Assembly (NCBI GenBank): GCA_038203635.1
Contig: JBBRDT010000073.1
Location: 1 to 17,201 of the forward strand
Length of the DNA: 17,201 nucleotides
From: DASRIA01 sp038203635
GTDB lineage: Bacteria > Actinomycetota > Thermoleophilia > Solirubrobacterales > JBBDJG01
Reading direction: 5' to 3'
Below the pieces are notes generated by a model. It was given only the letters and a program-made list of their open reading frames with translations, made no database searches and was not told the DNA's origin. A program made the position numbers and the translations under genes. Shown in pieces: positions 1 to 7,176 of this stretch (position 1 is its first letter; each line of letters begins with the position of its first letter).

Positions 1-261
1 TACTGGGACTACCGCGCGGGAATGTTCCATCAGGACCTCGGGATGAGGATCGATCTGGTGCTGGCCAGCGGGCCGGTCGCCGGCCGTGTGCGGGCGGCAT
101 GGGTAGACCGGCAGGCCCGCAAGGGCACCGGGCCGAGCGATCACGCGCCGGTGATCGTCGACCTGGACGAGGCGCCGGACGGCGACATCGGGCCAGTCGT
201 GCCGCCGCCTTCCGCACCGGCGGCCAGGCGCGGCTCGAAGAAGCTGCCGCAGTCCCCGTAG
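1..261 (+). CDS. xthA: Exodeoxyribonuclease III, C-terminal end (partial)
   Basis: This is the last 86 codons of an exonuclease III / AP endonuclease, a cytoplasmic DNA-repair enzyme that cuts 5' to abasic sites and degrades 3' ends. The reading frame is open from base 1, so the start lies outside the window. Seen in the sequence: YWDYRAGMF followed by LGMRIDLVLAS (residues 14-23), the usual strand and active-site region of the EEP fold. SDHAPVIVDL (46-55) carries the catalytic Asp-His pair of the family. After residue 56 there is a Pro/Ala-rich tail of about 30 residues that looks non-conserved. It converges on the methyltransferase-like gene with a 42-nt gap in which I see no clear terminator hairpin. 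Family assignment is firm; exact specificity cannot be judged from the fragment. Confidence 0.9.
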   Translation, partial: YWDYRAGMFHQDLGMRIDLVLASGPVAGRVRAAWVDRQARKGTGPSDHAPVIVDLDEAPDGDIGPVVPPPSAPAARRGSKKLPQSP

Positions 262-303
262 CGGGCACGCGCCACACGCGCGCGCGAACGCACAGCATTT
301 CGA

Positions 304-1302
304 TCAGAGGTGGGGCGCCAGGAGCGGGGCGAGGCCCTCGGCGAGGACGTAGGGCCGGGAGCCGATGTCGCTGCCCGACCCGCCGAGGCCGAGCGCCACG
401 GGACGGTCGGCGCCCGCGCTCGCCTCGTTGATGCGCCGGGTGGCGAGCATGAGTTCCTCGGCCCCGCGGCCGAGCTGGCGATCGGCCTCGTCGAAGGTGA
501 TGGACGCCTCGGCGGTGGCCGCGGTGGCCACCACGCGTAGGAGGGCCCTCGCCGTGCTGTCGATCTCCTTCACGAGAGCGCGGGCGGCGGCCGCGTCCCA
601 CGGCGGCGGTCGTCTCGGGGGCGGCGGGCGCCCGGTGTGGAGGATCCAGGTCTGTCCCACGGCCTCGATGGTGAAGCTCTTCTCGTCGGCGAAGTGCTCC
701 ACGTGCTCGCGCATGCGGAACCGCCCGTTCTCGTCCGGCCAGTTCCAGTCGTCGCCGCACAGGATCGAGCGGGGGAAGAGGTCGTGGGCCACCCAGAGGT
801 CTTCGTCGCTCTTGAGCGCGTCGATGTAGATGAGCTGGGGCTGGATCCCTCGCCGCTGCAGGTAGTGCAGGGCTTCGGGCGAGCGCTGGCGGACGGGGAT
901 GAACCGATCCCGCTCGTCGCGGATGTTGTTGAGGGCGAGGCAGTAGTTGCCGTACCGCTGGATCGTGTCCGCCAGCGCGAAGGGGTCCTCCAGCGCGGCG
1001 AAGCTTGGGTGGCCCTCCTCGGCCTTCTGGCGGACGTAGGTCGAAAAGTTGAAGTCCCACGGGTCGACCCCGATGACCTCGAGGTCGGGCGACGAGTCGA
1101 GCCACTGGCGGGCGGAGCCGCAGAAAAAGCAGCCGATCTCCAGCATCAGGGTGACGCCGTGCTCGCGGATCAGGTTGATGACGAGGTGCCGGCCCCCTCC
1201 GTCGAGGGACAGGTAGAACGGCTCGACACCTGCGGGCAGCTCCGGCCAGGGGTTGTCCCGACGGAGCGCGTCCATGCCAGCGATGATCTCCGGGAGGGCC
1301 AT
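304..1302 (-). CDS. Class I SAM-dependent methyltransferase-like protein
   Basis: A 332-residue cytoplasmic protein that probably has a Rossmann-type methyltransferase fold. Motif I is LEIGCFFCGSAR (54-65), followed by VIGVDPWDF (77-84), an acidic strand end suited to binding the ribose of S-adenosylmethionine. Later strands are LIYIDALKSDEDL (157-169) and LCGDDW (181-186), the pattern of the methyltransferase-24/cephalosporin-hydroxylase-like group. The substrate cannot be read from the sequence. From about residue 225 a proline-rich linker leads to an Ala-rich, probably helical extension of some 100 residues that is not part of the core fold. The ATG at 1302 has a modest AGGA five bases upstream. 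It lies 72 nt downstream of tRNA-Pro on the same strand, with three CTAG tetramers in the gap. An enzyme of related fold but other chemistry is possible. Confidence 0.75.
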   Translation of the reverse strand: MALPEIIAGMDALRRDNPWPELPAGVEPFYLSLDGGGRHLVINLIREHGVTLMLEIGCFFCGSARQWLDSSPDLEVIGVDPWDFNFSTYVRQKAEEGHPSFAALEDPFALADTIQRYGNYCLALNNIRDERDRFIPVRQRSPEALHYLQRRGIQPQLIYIDALKSDEDLWVAHDLFPRSILCGDDWNWPDENGRFRMREHVEHFADEKSFTIEAVGQTWILHTGRPPPPRRPPPWDAAAARALVKEIDSTARALLRVVATAATAEASITFDEADRQLGRGAEELMLATRRINEASAGADRPVALGLGGSGSDIGSRPYVLAEGLAPLLAPHL

Positions 1303-1374
1303 GGCGTCCTAGCATCCCCTAGAAAACGGCTCTAGTGCGCGGTTCTGCGCGGTCTTGCAGTGCTGTTCTCCAAG

Positions 1375-1448
1375 TCGGGGCGACTGGATTCGAACCAGCG
1401 ACCGCTCGGCCCCCAGCCGAGTGCGCTACCAGACTGCGCTACGCCCCG
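1375..1448 (-). tRNA. tRNA-Pro (anticodon GGG)
   Basis: Read on the minus strand, a 74-nt cloverleaf is present. The acceptor stem is CGGGGCG with CGCCCCG and discriminator A. The D arm is GCGC/GCGC with the AGTCTGGTA loop. The anticodon stem CTCGG/CCGAG encloses loop CTGGGGG, giving anticodon GGG. The T arm contains GGTTCGAATCC. No CCA is encoded: the bases after the discriminator are CTTGG. The gene begins 24 nt after the stop codon of the FGGY kinase on the same strand, so it may be processed from a longer transcript. Confidence 0.96.
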
Positions 1449-1472
1449 GTGCCCCAGGGAGGATAGCTCCGC

Positions 1473-2933
1473 CTAGAGGTCGGCGGCGCGCTGCACGAAC
1501 TCCTTCCACTCCGCATGCGCCGCGGATCGCCAGGCGGCGTCGCGCTCCGGCGTGACCCGCTTTGCGATCGGCACCAGCGCGGCGGCCTGGGGAAGCGAGT
1601 CGAACACCCCCGCGCCGAGCCCCGCGAGCAGGGCTGCGCCGAGGCTGGTCGCGTCCGCCGTCACCTGCTCCACCGGCACGCCGATCGCGTCGGCCTGCAG
1701 CGACACGAGCAACGGGTCGTTGGTGAGCCCGCCGTCCACGCGCAGCGTCTGCACGTCGACGCGCTCGGCGACGGCCTCGAACACGTCCGCGACCCGCCAA
1801 GCGATTCCCTCCAGCGCGGCACGCGCGACCTGCGGCTTGCCGCTGGCCGCCGTCAGCCCGGCGATCACGCCGCGCGCCTCGGGCCGCCACCAGGGAGCAC
1901 CGATGCCGGCGATCGCCGGCAAGACGCGCACCCCGCCCGAGTCGTCCACTCCGCGCGCGAGCGCGGCGAGCGCCTCGGGGCTCTCGGCGAGCCCCAGCTC
2001 TCGTGACATCCACTCGAGCAGCGCTCCGGCCGCGAACACCCCGCCGTCGAGCGCGTACTCCGTCACGCCTGCGATCCGCCACGCGACCGTCGGCAGCAGG
2101 CCGCCGCCCTCCGGCACCGTCGTGCCGGCGTGCGCGAACACGAACACGCCCGTGCCGTACGTCGCCTTCACCATGCCCGGGACGACACATCCCGTGCCCG
2201 CGAGTGCGGCTTGCTGGTCGACCAGCCGTGCGCGCAGCGGCAGCTCCCGGCTCCAGCCGGGATGGCGCAGCGTTCCGAGCTCGCCGACCGTGTCCTCGAT
2301 TCGCGGCAGCGAGTCGCGCGGCACGCCGAACACCTCGCACAGCCAGGGATCGAAGTCGTCGGCGCCCGGTGCGGAAAGCTGCATGCGCGACGCCGTGGTG
2401 GGATCGGTGGCGAACTCCGCTCCGAGCCGGTCGCACAGGAATGCGTCAAGCGTCCCGAGTCGCAGCGTGCCGGCTTCGCGGGCGGCCTTCACCGCGTCCA
2501 GCTCCTCCAGCATCCAGGTCAGCTTCGCCGCGGAGAAGTAGGGATCGATCGGGAGCCCGCTGCGGCGCGTGATCTCCTCTTCGTGCCCGGCGGCGGTCAG
2601 CCGTTCGAGGACCGCGGTCGAGCGCTTGTCCTGCCACACGACGTTCGGTGACAGCGGCTCCCCGGTCTCTGCGTCCCAGGCGATCACCGACTCTCCCTGG
2701 TGATCGAGCCCGCAGCCGACAATCTCGCCGTCTGCATCCGCGAGGACCTCGGCCACCGACTCGACGGCCGCGCCCAGGATGTCCTCTCCCTTCTGTTCCA
2801 CCCAACCCGGATGCGGGTGCTGCGTCGGAATACGGCGGGAGGCGGACGCGAGTGCGCGCAGCTCGGCATCGACGAGCACCGCCTTCACCCCGGTCGTGCC
2901 GACATCGAGGCCGAGCAGGAGCGGGCCGCTCAT
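1473..2933 (-). CDS. FGGY-family carbohydrate kinase, glycerol-kinase-like
   Basis: A 486-residue ATP-dependent sugar/polyol kinase of the FGGY family, about the usual length. The N-terminal phosphate-binding loop is LGLDVGTTGVKAVLVD (7-22). GlpK-like landmarks are GWVEQ (43-47), NVVWQDKR (97-104), VDQQAALAGTG (238-248, where D239 matches the catalytic base), KATYGTG (256-262), GAPWW, and DGGLTNDPLL near the C-terminal ATPase half. The glycerol-contacting Arg of GlpK (NQRE) is replaced by Gly here (HQGE, residues 78-81), so the substrate may not be glycerol. I chose the ATG at 2933 because it overlaps the upstream oxidoreductase stop as ATGA. A longer ORF from 2972 would add 13 residues inside that gene. 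Coupling to an FAD glycerol-3-phosphate-dehydrogenase-like gene suggests a two-step polyol catabolic pathway (kinase, then oxidase). Confidence 0.9.
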   Translation of the reverse strand: MSGPLLLGLDVGTTGVKAVLVDAELRALASASRRIPTQHPHPGWVEQKGEDILGAAVESVAEVLADADGEIVGCGLDHQGESVIAWDAETGEPLSPNVVWQDKRSTAVLERLTAAGHEEEITRRSGLPIDPYFSAAKLTWMLEELDAVKAAREAGTLRLGTLDAFLCDRLGAEFATDPTTASRMQLSAPGADDFDPWLCEVFGVPRDSLPRIEDTVGELGTLRHPGWSRELPLRARLVDQQAALAGTGCVVPGMVKATYGTGVFVFAHAGTTVPEGGGLLPTVAWRIAGVTEYALDGGVFAAGALLEWMSRELGLAESPEALAALARGVDDSGGVRVLPAIAGIGAPWWRPEARGVIAGLTAASGKPQVARAALEGIAWRVADVFEAVAERVDVQTLRVDGGLTNDPLLVSLQADAIGVPVEQVTADATSLGAALLAGLGAGVFDSLPQAAALVPIAKRVTPERDAAWRSAAHAEWKEFVQRAADL

Positions 2934-4069
2934 CGCGCGCTCGACCAGTGAGCCGCGGACCGCGCCCACCACGGCTCAGGTGAATCGGGACGCGGGCCTG
3001 CAACCAATGGCGCCTCGGCTCCCAGCGCTACCCCCTCCTGCTCGAGCAGACCCATCACGTGCTCGGCGATGCCGAGTGACGCCGACAGGCCAGTGGAGCG
3101 GATCGCCGCCACGTTCACCATCCGCGGTTGCACCGGGGAGCGCTCGATCAGGTAGTTCACCCCCACGCCGGCGGGGCGCAGCCCCGCGTATGCGGCGATC
3201 GGCCCGGCGCCGGCCAGCTCGGGCACCAGCACCCGCGCCTTGCCCAGCACCTCATCCCGCGCTTCCGCGCGCACGCTCCAATCGTGCTTGTCGTCCTGGT
3301 CGTGCGCAGTCGGCCCGGCCACGAGCTTTCCGTCCACGGTGGGGAACACAAGCACACCTTTCGTGCCGGCGCTCGGCACCGGCAGGCGGATGCGCGCGAG
3401 CAGCGCGGGGTCCGGCGGATCGAACACGAAGAACTCGCCCTTGCGCGGATATATGGAGAAGTGATCGTCGCCCGCCGCGCGCGCAACCTCGTCGGCGAAC
3501 AGGCCCGCGCAGTTGACGACGACTCCGGCCCGCGCCAGCTCCCTCCCACCATCGCCGGTGAGCGCAAGCGAGTCAGCGTGGCTCTCGATGCCGGTGACGC
3601 GCGCGCCGCACTCGATGCGCGCCCCCGCGTTCCTCGCTGCGCCGGCCAGCGCCGTCGTGTACGCGACGGGATCGGTCACCGATTCGCCCGGCACGAACAG
3701 CGCGCCGTTCGCTCCCAACTCGACCTCGACACCGTTCGTGCGCGCGCTGGCCGCGAGCCGTGCGACCGCATCGCGCTCGTTGTCGTCGCGCGGCTCCAGG
3801 GCAGCGCCAACGCGCAGCACGGGAATGCCGAGCGCCTGCAGCACCGGTTCGCGGAGCTGCGCCGAACGCAGGATCAGGCGTGTCTCGAGCTCGCCCGGAT
3901 GCGAGTCGAAGCCGGTGTGCAGGATGCCCGAGTTGGTGCCGCTTGCGGCGAGCCCCAGGGCCGGTTCGGCCTCCAGTAGCACGACGGCGGCCCCACGCCG
4001 AGCCGCGGCGAGGGCGACACTCGTCCCCACCACCCCCCCGCCGATCACGCACACGGCCGCCTTCTGCAA
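2930..4069 (-). CDS. FAD-dependent oxidoreductase, glycerol-3-phosphate dehydrogenase-like (DAO family)
   Basis: A 379-residue flavoprotein of the D-amino-acid-oxidase / GlpA-GlpD superfamily. VCVIGGGVVGTSVA (6-19) is the dinucleotide-binding GxGxxG loop, closed by the acidic end of VVLLEAEP. SGTNSGILHTGFDSHPGE is the flavin-proximal segment seen in GlpA- and LhgO-like enzymes. PRKGEFFVFDP, VFPTVDGKLVAGPTA and the C-terminal GLRPAG/STGLSASLGIAEHV region match the substrate-domain and second FAD-contact patterns. It lacks the C-terminal iron-sulfur extension of long GlpA proteins. The start is uncertain. TTG at 4069 begins two bases after the tRNA-Gly 3' end. GTG at 4054 has AGAAGG five bases upstream and may be the real start. 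The stop overlaps the kinase ATG, so the two proteins are probably coupled. L-2-hydroxyglutarate or another hydroxy-acid oxidase is an alternative. Confidence 0.87.
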   Translation of the reverse strand: MQKAAVCVIGGGVVGTSVALAAARRGAAVVLLEAEPALGLAASGTNSGILHTGFDSHPGELETRLILRSAQLREPVLQALGIPVLRVGAALEPRDDNERDAVARLAASARTNGVEVELGANGALFVPGESVTDPVAYTTALAGAARNAGARIECGARVTGIESHADSLALTGDGGRELARAGVVVNCAGLFADEVARAAGDDHFSIYPRKGEFFVFDPPDPALLARIRLPVPSAGTKGVLVFPTVDGKLVAGPTAHDQDDKHDWSVRAEARDEVLGKARVLVPELAGAGPIAAYAGLRPAGVGVNYLIERSPVQPRMVNVAAIRSTGLSASLGIAEHVMGLLEQEGVALGAEAPLVAGPRPDSPEPWWARSAAHWSSAR

Positions 4070-4070
4070 G

Positions 4071-4141
4071 AGCGGGCGACGGGAATCGAACCCGCCCTAA
4101 GAGCTTGGAAGGCTCCTGTGCCACCACAACACTTCGCCCGC
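4071..4141 (-). tRNA. tRNA-Gly (anticodon UCC)
   Basis: Minus-strand cloverleaf of 71 nt. The acceptor stem GCGGGCG pairs with CGCCCGC, discriminator T(U). The D arm is GTGT/GCAC. The anticodon stem GGAGC/GCTCT (one G-U pair) encloses CTTCCAA, giving anticodon TCC. The T arm contains GGGTTCGATTCCC. No CCA is encoded. It sits 14 nt after the beta-helix gene stop and one base before the TTG of the oxidoreductase, leaving almost no room for its own promoter outside the upstream coding sequence. Confidence 0.96.
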
Positions 4142-4155
4142 CAGAAGCGTCCCGA

Positions 4156-5118
4156 TTATAGGCTCGCTCGAGGCAGGCATTGAACGCCCAAGCACTGGCG
4201 TGGGTCGCCGTTGCGCCACGCCTCGTTGCGCCGGGCCAGCGCAGCCCCCACGGGCACGTTGATCCCGAGCGCGCCGTTTCGCGCCGCGGAGTTGCGGATC
4301 AACGTCGCACCCGGCCCCAGCACGGCGATGCCGTCGCCGGTGTTGCGCTTGGAACGGTTGCGACGGAGGACATTTGCGCCGGAGTCCTCGGCCAGGAAGA
4401 TGCCGTCGCCGATAGTGGTCGAGACGCGGTTCCGGACCACGCGGTTGTCCATGGAGCCGTCTTCCAGCGCGATGCCGAACTCGCCGTTCCCGGACACCAC
4501 GTTCCGTTCGAAGGTGTTGCCCTGCACTGACACGAAGCGGATTCCGTAGTACGTGTTGTGCGCGATCACGTTCCGGACGATCGCGCTTCCCTGCAGGCCC
4601 ACGCCGCCGACGCCGGCCGCGTTGTCGTGAATATGGCTGCGGCGGATGGTGATGTCGCGCGAGCTCGGCGTGTGGATCCCGGAGCCGTTGTTGCCCGTGG
4701 CGTCGACCCGCTCCAGCAAGGTGCCGGTGACCCCGTGCAGCAGAATCCCGTCGTGACTGCCGTACGCGCGCACATCCCGCACGACGTGATCCGCACCGGA
4801 ATTGAGCGCGAGCGCGTACTGGAACCGGCCGACCGCGCCGTTCTTGACCGTTACCCCCGACACGCCGGGGCCCTTACCGACCCCGATCCCCCGCCCGGCC
4901 CCTTCGATGGTGTGGCCACCCAGATCGAACGTGACACCGCTCGCGCCGACGCTCACGCCCTGGTCTGTGCATTGCAGGTCGGCGTCGAGCGTCGTGTCTG
5001 CCACGATCGTGGCACCGCAGCTCACGTGGGCGCCGTCCGCTGCCGTGACCGATCCGGACAGGCACAACAGCGCCACGGCTGCGACACCGCCGGCCTTCCT
5101 TGCCCCTCCGTGCCTCAT
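4156..5118 (-). CDS. Secreted right-handed parallel beta-helix repeat protein (NosD/PbH1-like)
   Basis: A 320-residue exported protein. An N-terminal signal peptide (RHGGARK followed by GVAAVALLCLSGSVTA, cleavage likely near residue 27) precedes a Cys-containing region (HVSCGATI, LQCTDQG). Many about 23-residue PbH1-type coils follow: GVTFDLGGHTIEGAGRGIGV, HDGILLHGVTGTLLERVDA, NNGSGIHTPSS, YYGIRFVSVQGNTFERNVV, EFGIALEDGSMDNRVVRNRV, DGIFLAEDSGANVLRRNR, DGIAVLGPGATLIRNS. Such folds bind or cleave polysaccharides or serve as surface scaffolds. No catalytic residues can be assigned, so I make no enzymatic claim. Two late Cys (QCLGVQC) may form a disulfide with the N-terminal ones. I chose ATG 5118, which has GGAAGG just upstream and a proper signal peptide; the same frame stays open to 5568 but there overlaps the propeller gene in another frame. 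A 187-nt structured gap precedes it. Confidence 0.85.
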   Translation of the reverse strand: MRHGGARKAGGVAAVALLCLSGSVTAADGAHVSCGATIVADTTLDADLQCTDQGVSVGASGVTFDLGGHTIEGAGRGIGVGKGPGVSGVTVKNGAVGRFQYALALNSGADHVVRDVRAYGSHDGILLHGVTGTLLERVDATGNNGSGIHTPSSRDITIRRSHIHDNAAGVGGVGLQGSAIVRNVIAHNTYYGIRFVSVQGNTFERNVVSGNGEFGIALEDGSMDNRVVRNRVSTTIGDGIFLAEDSGANVLRRNRSKRNTGDGIAVLGPGATLIRNSAARNGALGINVPVGAALARRNEAWRNGDPRQCLGVQCLPRASL

Positions 5119-5157
5119 TGCCCTTCCGTCATGCGTCGATTGTCCCGGAACGACGAA

Positions 5158-5294
5158 GGCCACCCTAATGTGAGTGGCCGTTGTCGCGGCGCGGATCCGA
5201 TCAATCGCGCCTGGTCTTACCCCCCTGCTGTAACCGAGACGCCATAGTGCCAGAACCGCTCGAAAGGCGTCGCTCGGGGGTAAGGCAGCTGACC
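5158..5294 (-). promoter_or_regulatory. Structured intergenic/leader RNA candidate upstream of the beta-helix gene
   Basis: Between the propeller stop (5306) and the beta-helix ATG (5118) there are nested inverted repeats. CTTACCCCC at 5216-5224 pairs with GGGGGTAAG at 5276-5284. Inside lies CCGAGACGCC (5234-5243) against GGCGTCGCTCGG (5266-5277), two 5-bp helices with a CG bulge. Closer to the gene a small hairpin forms from GGCCAC (5158-5163) and GTGGCC (5174-5179). No U-tract follows on the minus strand, so this is not a classic intrinsic terminator. It matches no riboswitch class I can recognise. It could be a leader element, a 3' UTR structure of the sigma operon, or chance in GC-rich DNA. 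Confidence 0.3.
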
Positions 5295-5305
5295 GTGCGC
5301 CTCGA

Positions 5306-6517
5306 TCACTTCGGCCGCCCCACCGGCGCACAGCACCACTCCCCGAGCCCGGGGAACTGCGGGGTGCCGCGCCCGCCGGGATCGAACTGGCGGGAGATGT
5401 TCCCCACCGCGCGCAGGCGCTCGATCGTGGGTCGCTCCCCGTTTCCGGTGCGGATGAACACCCACTGATCGGCGGCCTCCCAGCCGGCGAGCAGCCACTC
5501 CCCGTCCGGCGCCCACGCGACGCCCCCGAAGCGTCCCGCGCCGGCGAGCAGGGACTGACGCCGCACATTTCCGCCGCTCATCTCGACAACCTCGAGGCGG
5601 CTGCGGTCGCCCGCCGCCATGTGGGAGACGAGGGCGAACTCATGGGTGACCGGCCTGAACGCCGCGGTCTCGGCGCGCGTTCCCGCAGGCATGTCCAGGA
5701 CGTCGTTGAGGCGGCCACTCGCATCGAACTGACGCAGCGCGCGCGGCCCCACCACGAGCAGCCGTCCCCCGTCCGATGACCAGGCGAGCTGGGTGACGAC
5801 ACCGGCGGGCGCCGAGCGCCACAGGAGCCTGCCCGAGTCGCCGTCGATCATCGACACACGACCGCGCGTGTCCGCGTAGGCGAGACGGTGCGCCGGTCCC
5901 GGCCACCACGCGGAAGGTGCTGCGGCAACCGCGGTCGCAAGCGGCCGATCGCCGGTGCCGTCGCCGGCCACGATTCGCAGCGCGTCTCCGGCCTGGTAGG
6001 CGATGCGAAAGCCGTCGGGGGACCAGCGAGCAGCGCGCACCCGGCCCGGCCGCGCGAGCGACCAGCGTGGTCGGCCACCGGGCTCGAGCGCGATCACCTC
6101 GTGACCACGCGTGACCACCACGAACAGGCCCCGCGGTGACCAGGCAGCATCTTCGAAGGCCCCGAGCAGTCGCTTCGAGCCATCGCGTTCCACGATCCAC
6201 GGGCCGCGCTGCGACGTCACAAGCAACCGACCGCGCGCGGGCAGCCACACGAGCGCTTCGCGCGCATGCTCGCGACCCGGCCGTACGGCATCCCGCAGCC
6301 AATCCGCCACCGCCTGCCCGGGCGGCGTCAGCCCGGCGACCAGCAGTGCGAGCACGGCGGTCACAGCCACGACCAGCCGCCGCGGCCGCGCGGCGCGCCG
6401 TGCCGGCTCGCGATCGGCGAACGCCGCGCCCACCACACGCCAAGCGCGCTCCTGCGCCGCGGCCTCGTCGGGCGCACGCTGGTCGGGCAGCAGTTCGCGC
6501 ACTCGATCCTCGGTCAA
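5306..6517 (-). CDS. Membrane-anchored beta-propeller protein, probable anti-sigma factor
   Basis: A 403-residue protein encoded directly after the ECF sigma gene with an ATGA overlap (6514-6517), the usual position of a cognate anti-sigma factor. Residues 1-46 are charged and cytoplasmic (MTEDRVRELLPDQRAPDEAAAQ...). One transmembrane helix follows (LVVAVTAVLALLVAGL, about 48-63). The rest is an outside domain of repeated WD40/TolB-like blades: DAAWSPRGLFVVV, ARWSPDGFRIAYQAG, LAWSSDGGRLLVVG, VAWAPDGEWLLAGW. No HxxxCxxC zinc anti-sigma motif is present in the N-terminal part, so the sigma-binding element would be of another type. An inferred role is a sensor that holds the sigma factor at the membrane and releases it when the extracellular propeller responds. 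The context is strong; biochemical function is inferred. Confidence 0.82.
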   Translation of the reverse strand: MTEDRVRELLPDQRAPDEAAAQERAWRVVGAAFADREPARRAARPRRLVVAVTAVLALLVAGLTPPGQAVADWLRDAVRPGREHAREALVWLPARGRLLVTSQRGPWIVERDGSKRLLGAFEDAAWSPRGLFVVVTRGHEVIALEPGGRPRWSLARPGRVRAARWSPDGFRIAYQAGDALRIVAGDGTGDRPLATAVAAAPSAWWPGPAHRLAYADTRGRVSMIDGDSGRLLWRSAPAGVVTQLAWSSDGGRLLVVGPRALRQFDASGRLNDVLDMPAGTRAETAAFRPVTHEFALVSHMAAGDRSRLEVVEMSGGNVRRQSLLAGAGRFGGVAWAPDGEWLLAGWEAADQWVFIRTGNGERPTIERLRAVGNISRQFDPGGRGTPQFPGLGEWCCAPVGRPK

Positions 6518-7128
6518 CGCTCCTGCTCTCCCAATTCGTCGGCGAGACGGTCGAGGCCGCGCCGCAGGCGTGAGTTCACGGTGCCGCGTGGAGCGTCGAG
6601 AAGCTTGGCGATCTCACCGGGCGTGTAACCCAGCACGTATCGAAGCACGACGACCGCGCGTTGCTCGGGCGGTAGCGCGGCGAGCGCAGACGCGACGTCT
6701 TCCGAGTACCTGTCGTCCACTGATACCGGGCCCGCGCGGTCGGGCGCGGGAGACCCTCCCACCTCGCGCCGCAACGCGCGCGCCCGCGACCAGTCGATCG
6801 CGCGGTTGACGACGATGCGATGCAGCCACGGACCGAACGGCCTGCGTCGATCGAAGCGATCGAGCGCGCGCAACGCCGCGAGGAATGCCTCCTGCACGAT
6901 GTCCTCCGCGGCGTGGGCGTCGCGGACCACCAGGTAGGCCGCGCGGTAGGCAGGGCGCCAGTGGCGCCGGAACAGGGCCTCGGCGGCTTCGCTCGACCCC
7001 GACTGGGCCGCGCGGATCCATTGGAGCTCGTTCTGCCCACTGTCTCTGTTCGCACGTTCGCCGTCGATACAGGCGATCTTCTCCGAGCCGGGGCGCGCCG
7101 GCGCGGATAGCGCGAGCAGTGCCGTCAT
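6514..7128 (-). CDS. ECF-type RNA polymerase sigma factor (sigma-70 family)
   Basis: A 204-residue cytoplasmic alternative sigma factor. Region 2 spans about 45-115, with FRRHWRPAYRAAYLVVRD, the core-binding and -10 recognition helix DIVQEAFLAALRALDRFD, and FGPWLHRIVVNRAIDWSR. After a variable linker, region 4 (about 145-195) has LPPEQRAVVVLRYVLGYTPGEIA and the recognition helix RGTVNSRLRRGLDRL, which would contact the -35 element. No extra C-terminal domain is present. It is followed with a 4-nt overlap by the membrane propeller protein, its likely regulator. The ATG at 7128 lacks a clear Shine-Dalgarno, and the first 30 residues look non-conserved. The upstream region contains a 20-nt palindrome and a 13-nt element shared with the LAxTG gene, so it may regulate itself and that operon. 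Confidence 0.93.
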   Translation of the reverse strand: MTALLALSAPARPGSEKIACIDGERANRDSGQNELQWIRAAQSGSSEAAEALFRRHWRPAYRAAYLVVRDAHAAEDIVQEAFLAALRALDRFDRRRPFGPWLHRIVVNRAIDWSRARALRREVGGSPAPDRAGPVSVDDRYSEDVASALAALPPEQRAVVVLRYVLGYTPGEIAKLLDAPRGTVNSRLRRGLDRLADELGEQER

Positions 7129-7176
7129 CGTTGCGCACCGACGATCGCCACACCAGTACTACGGACAGGCGCACGT

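Noticed and set aside
637..1335. 232-codon plus-strand frame opposite the methyltransferase-like gene
   Set aside because: The minus strand has a clear SAM-binding motif; this frame is a complement artefact.
1552..2541. Long Ser/Pro/Arg-rich plus-strand frame opposite the FGGY kinase
   Set aside because: Shadow of the kinase gene: low-complexity composition, no ribosome site, no recognisable motif.
3128..3979. 283-codon plus-strand frame opposite the FAD oxidoreductase
   Set aside because: Mirror frame of a well-supported flavoenzyme, with Arg/Ala/His-rich composition and no domain.
1375..4141. Integrated island bounded by tRNA genes
   Set aside because: No integrase, no direct repeat of a tRNA 3' end and no composition change are visible; the genes look like housekeeping catabolism.
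5119..5568. Upstream extension of the beta-helix frame
   Set aside because: It overlaps the end of the propeller gene in another frame, has no domain character, and the signal peptide begins at 5118.
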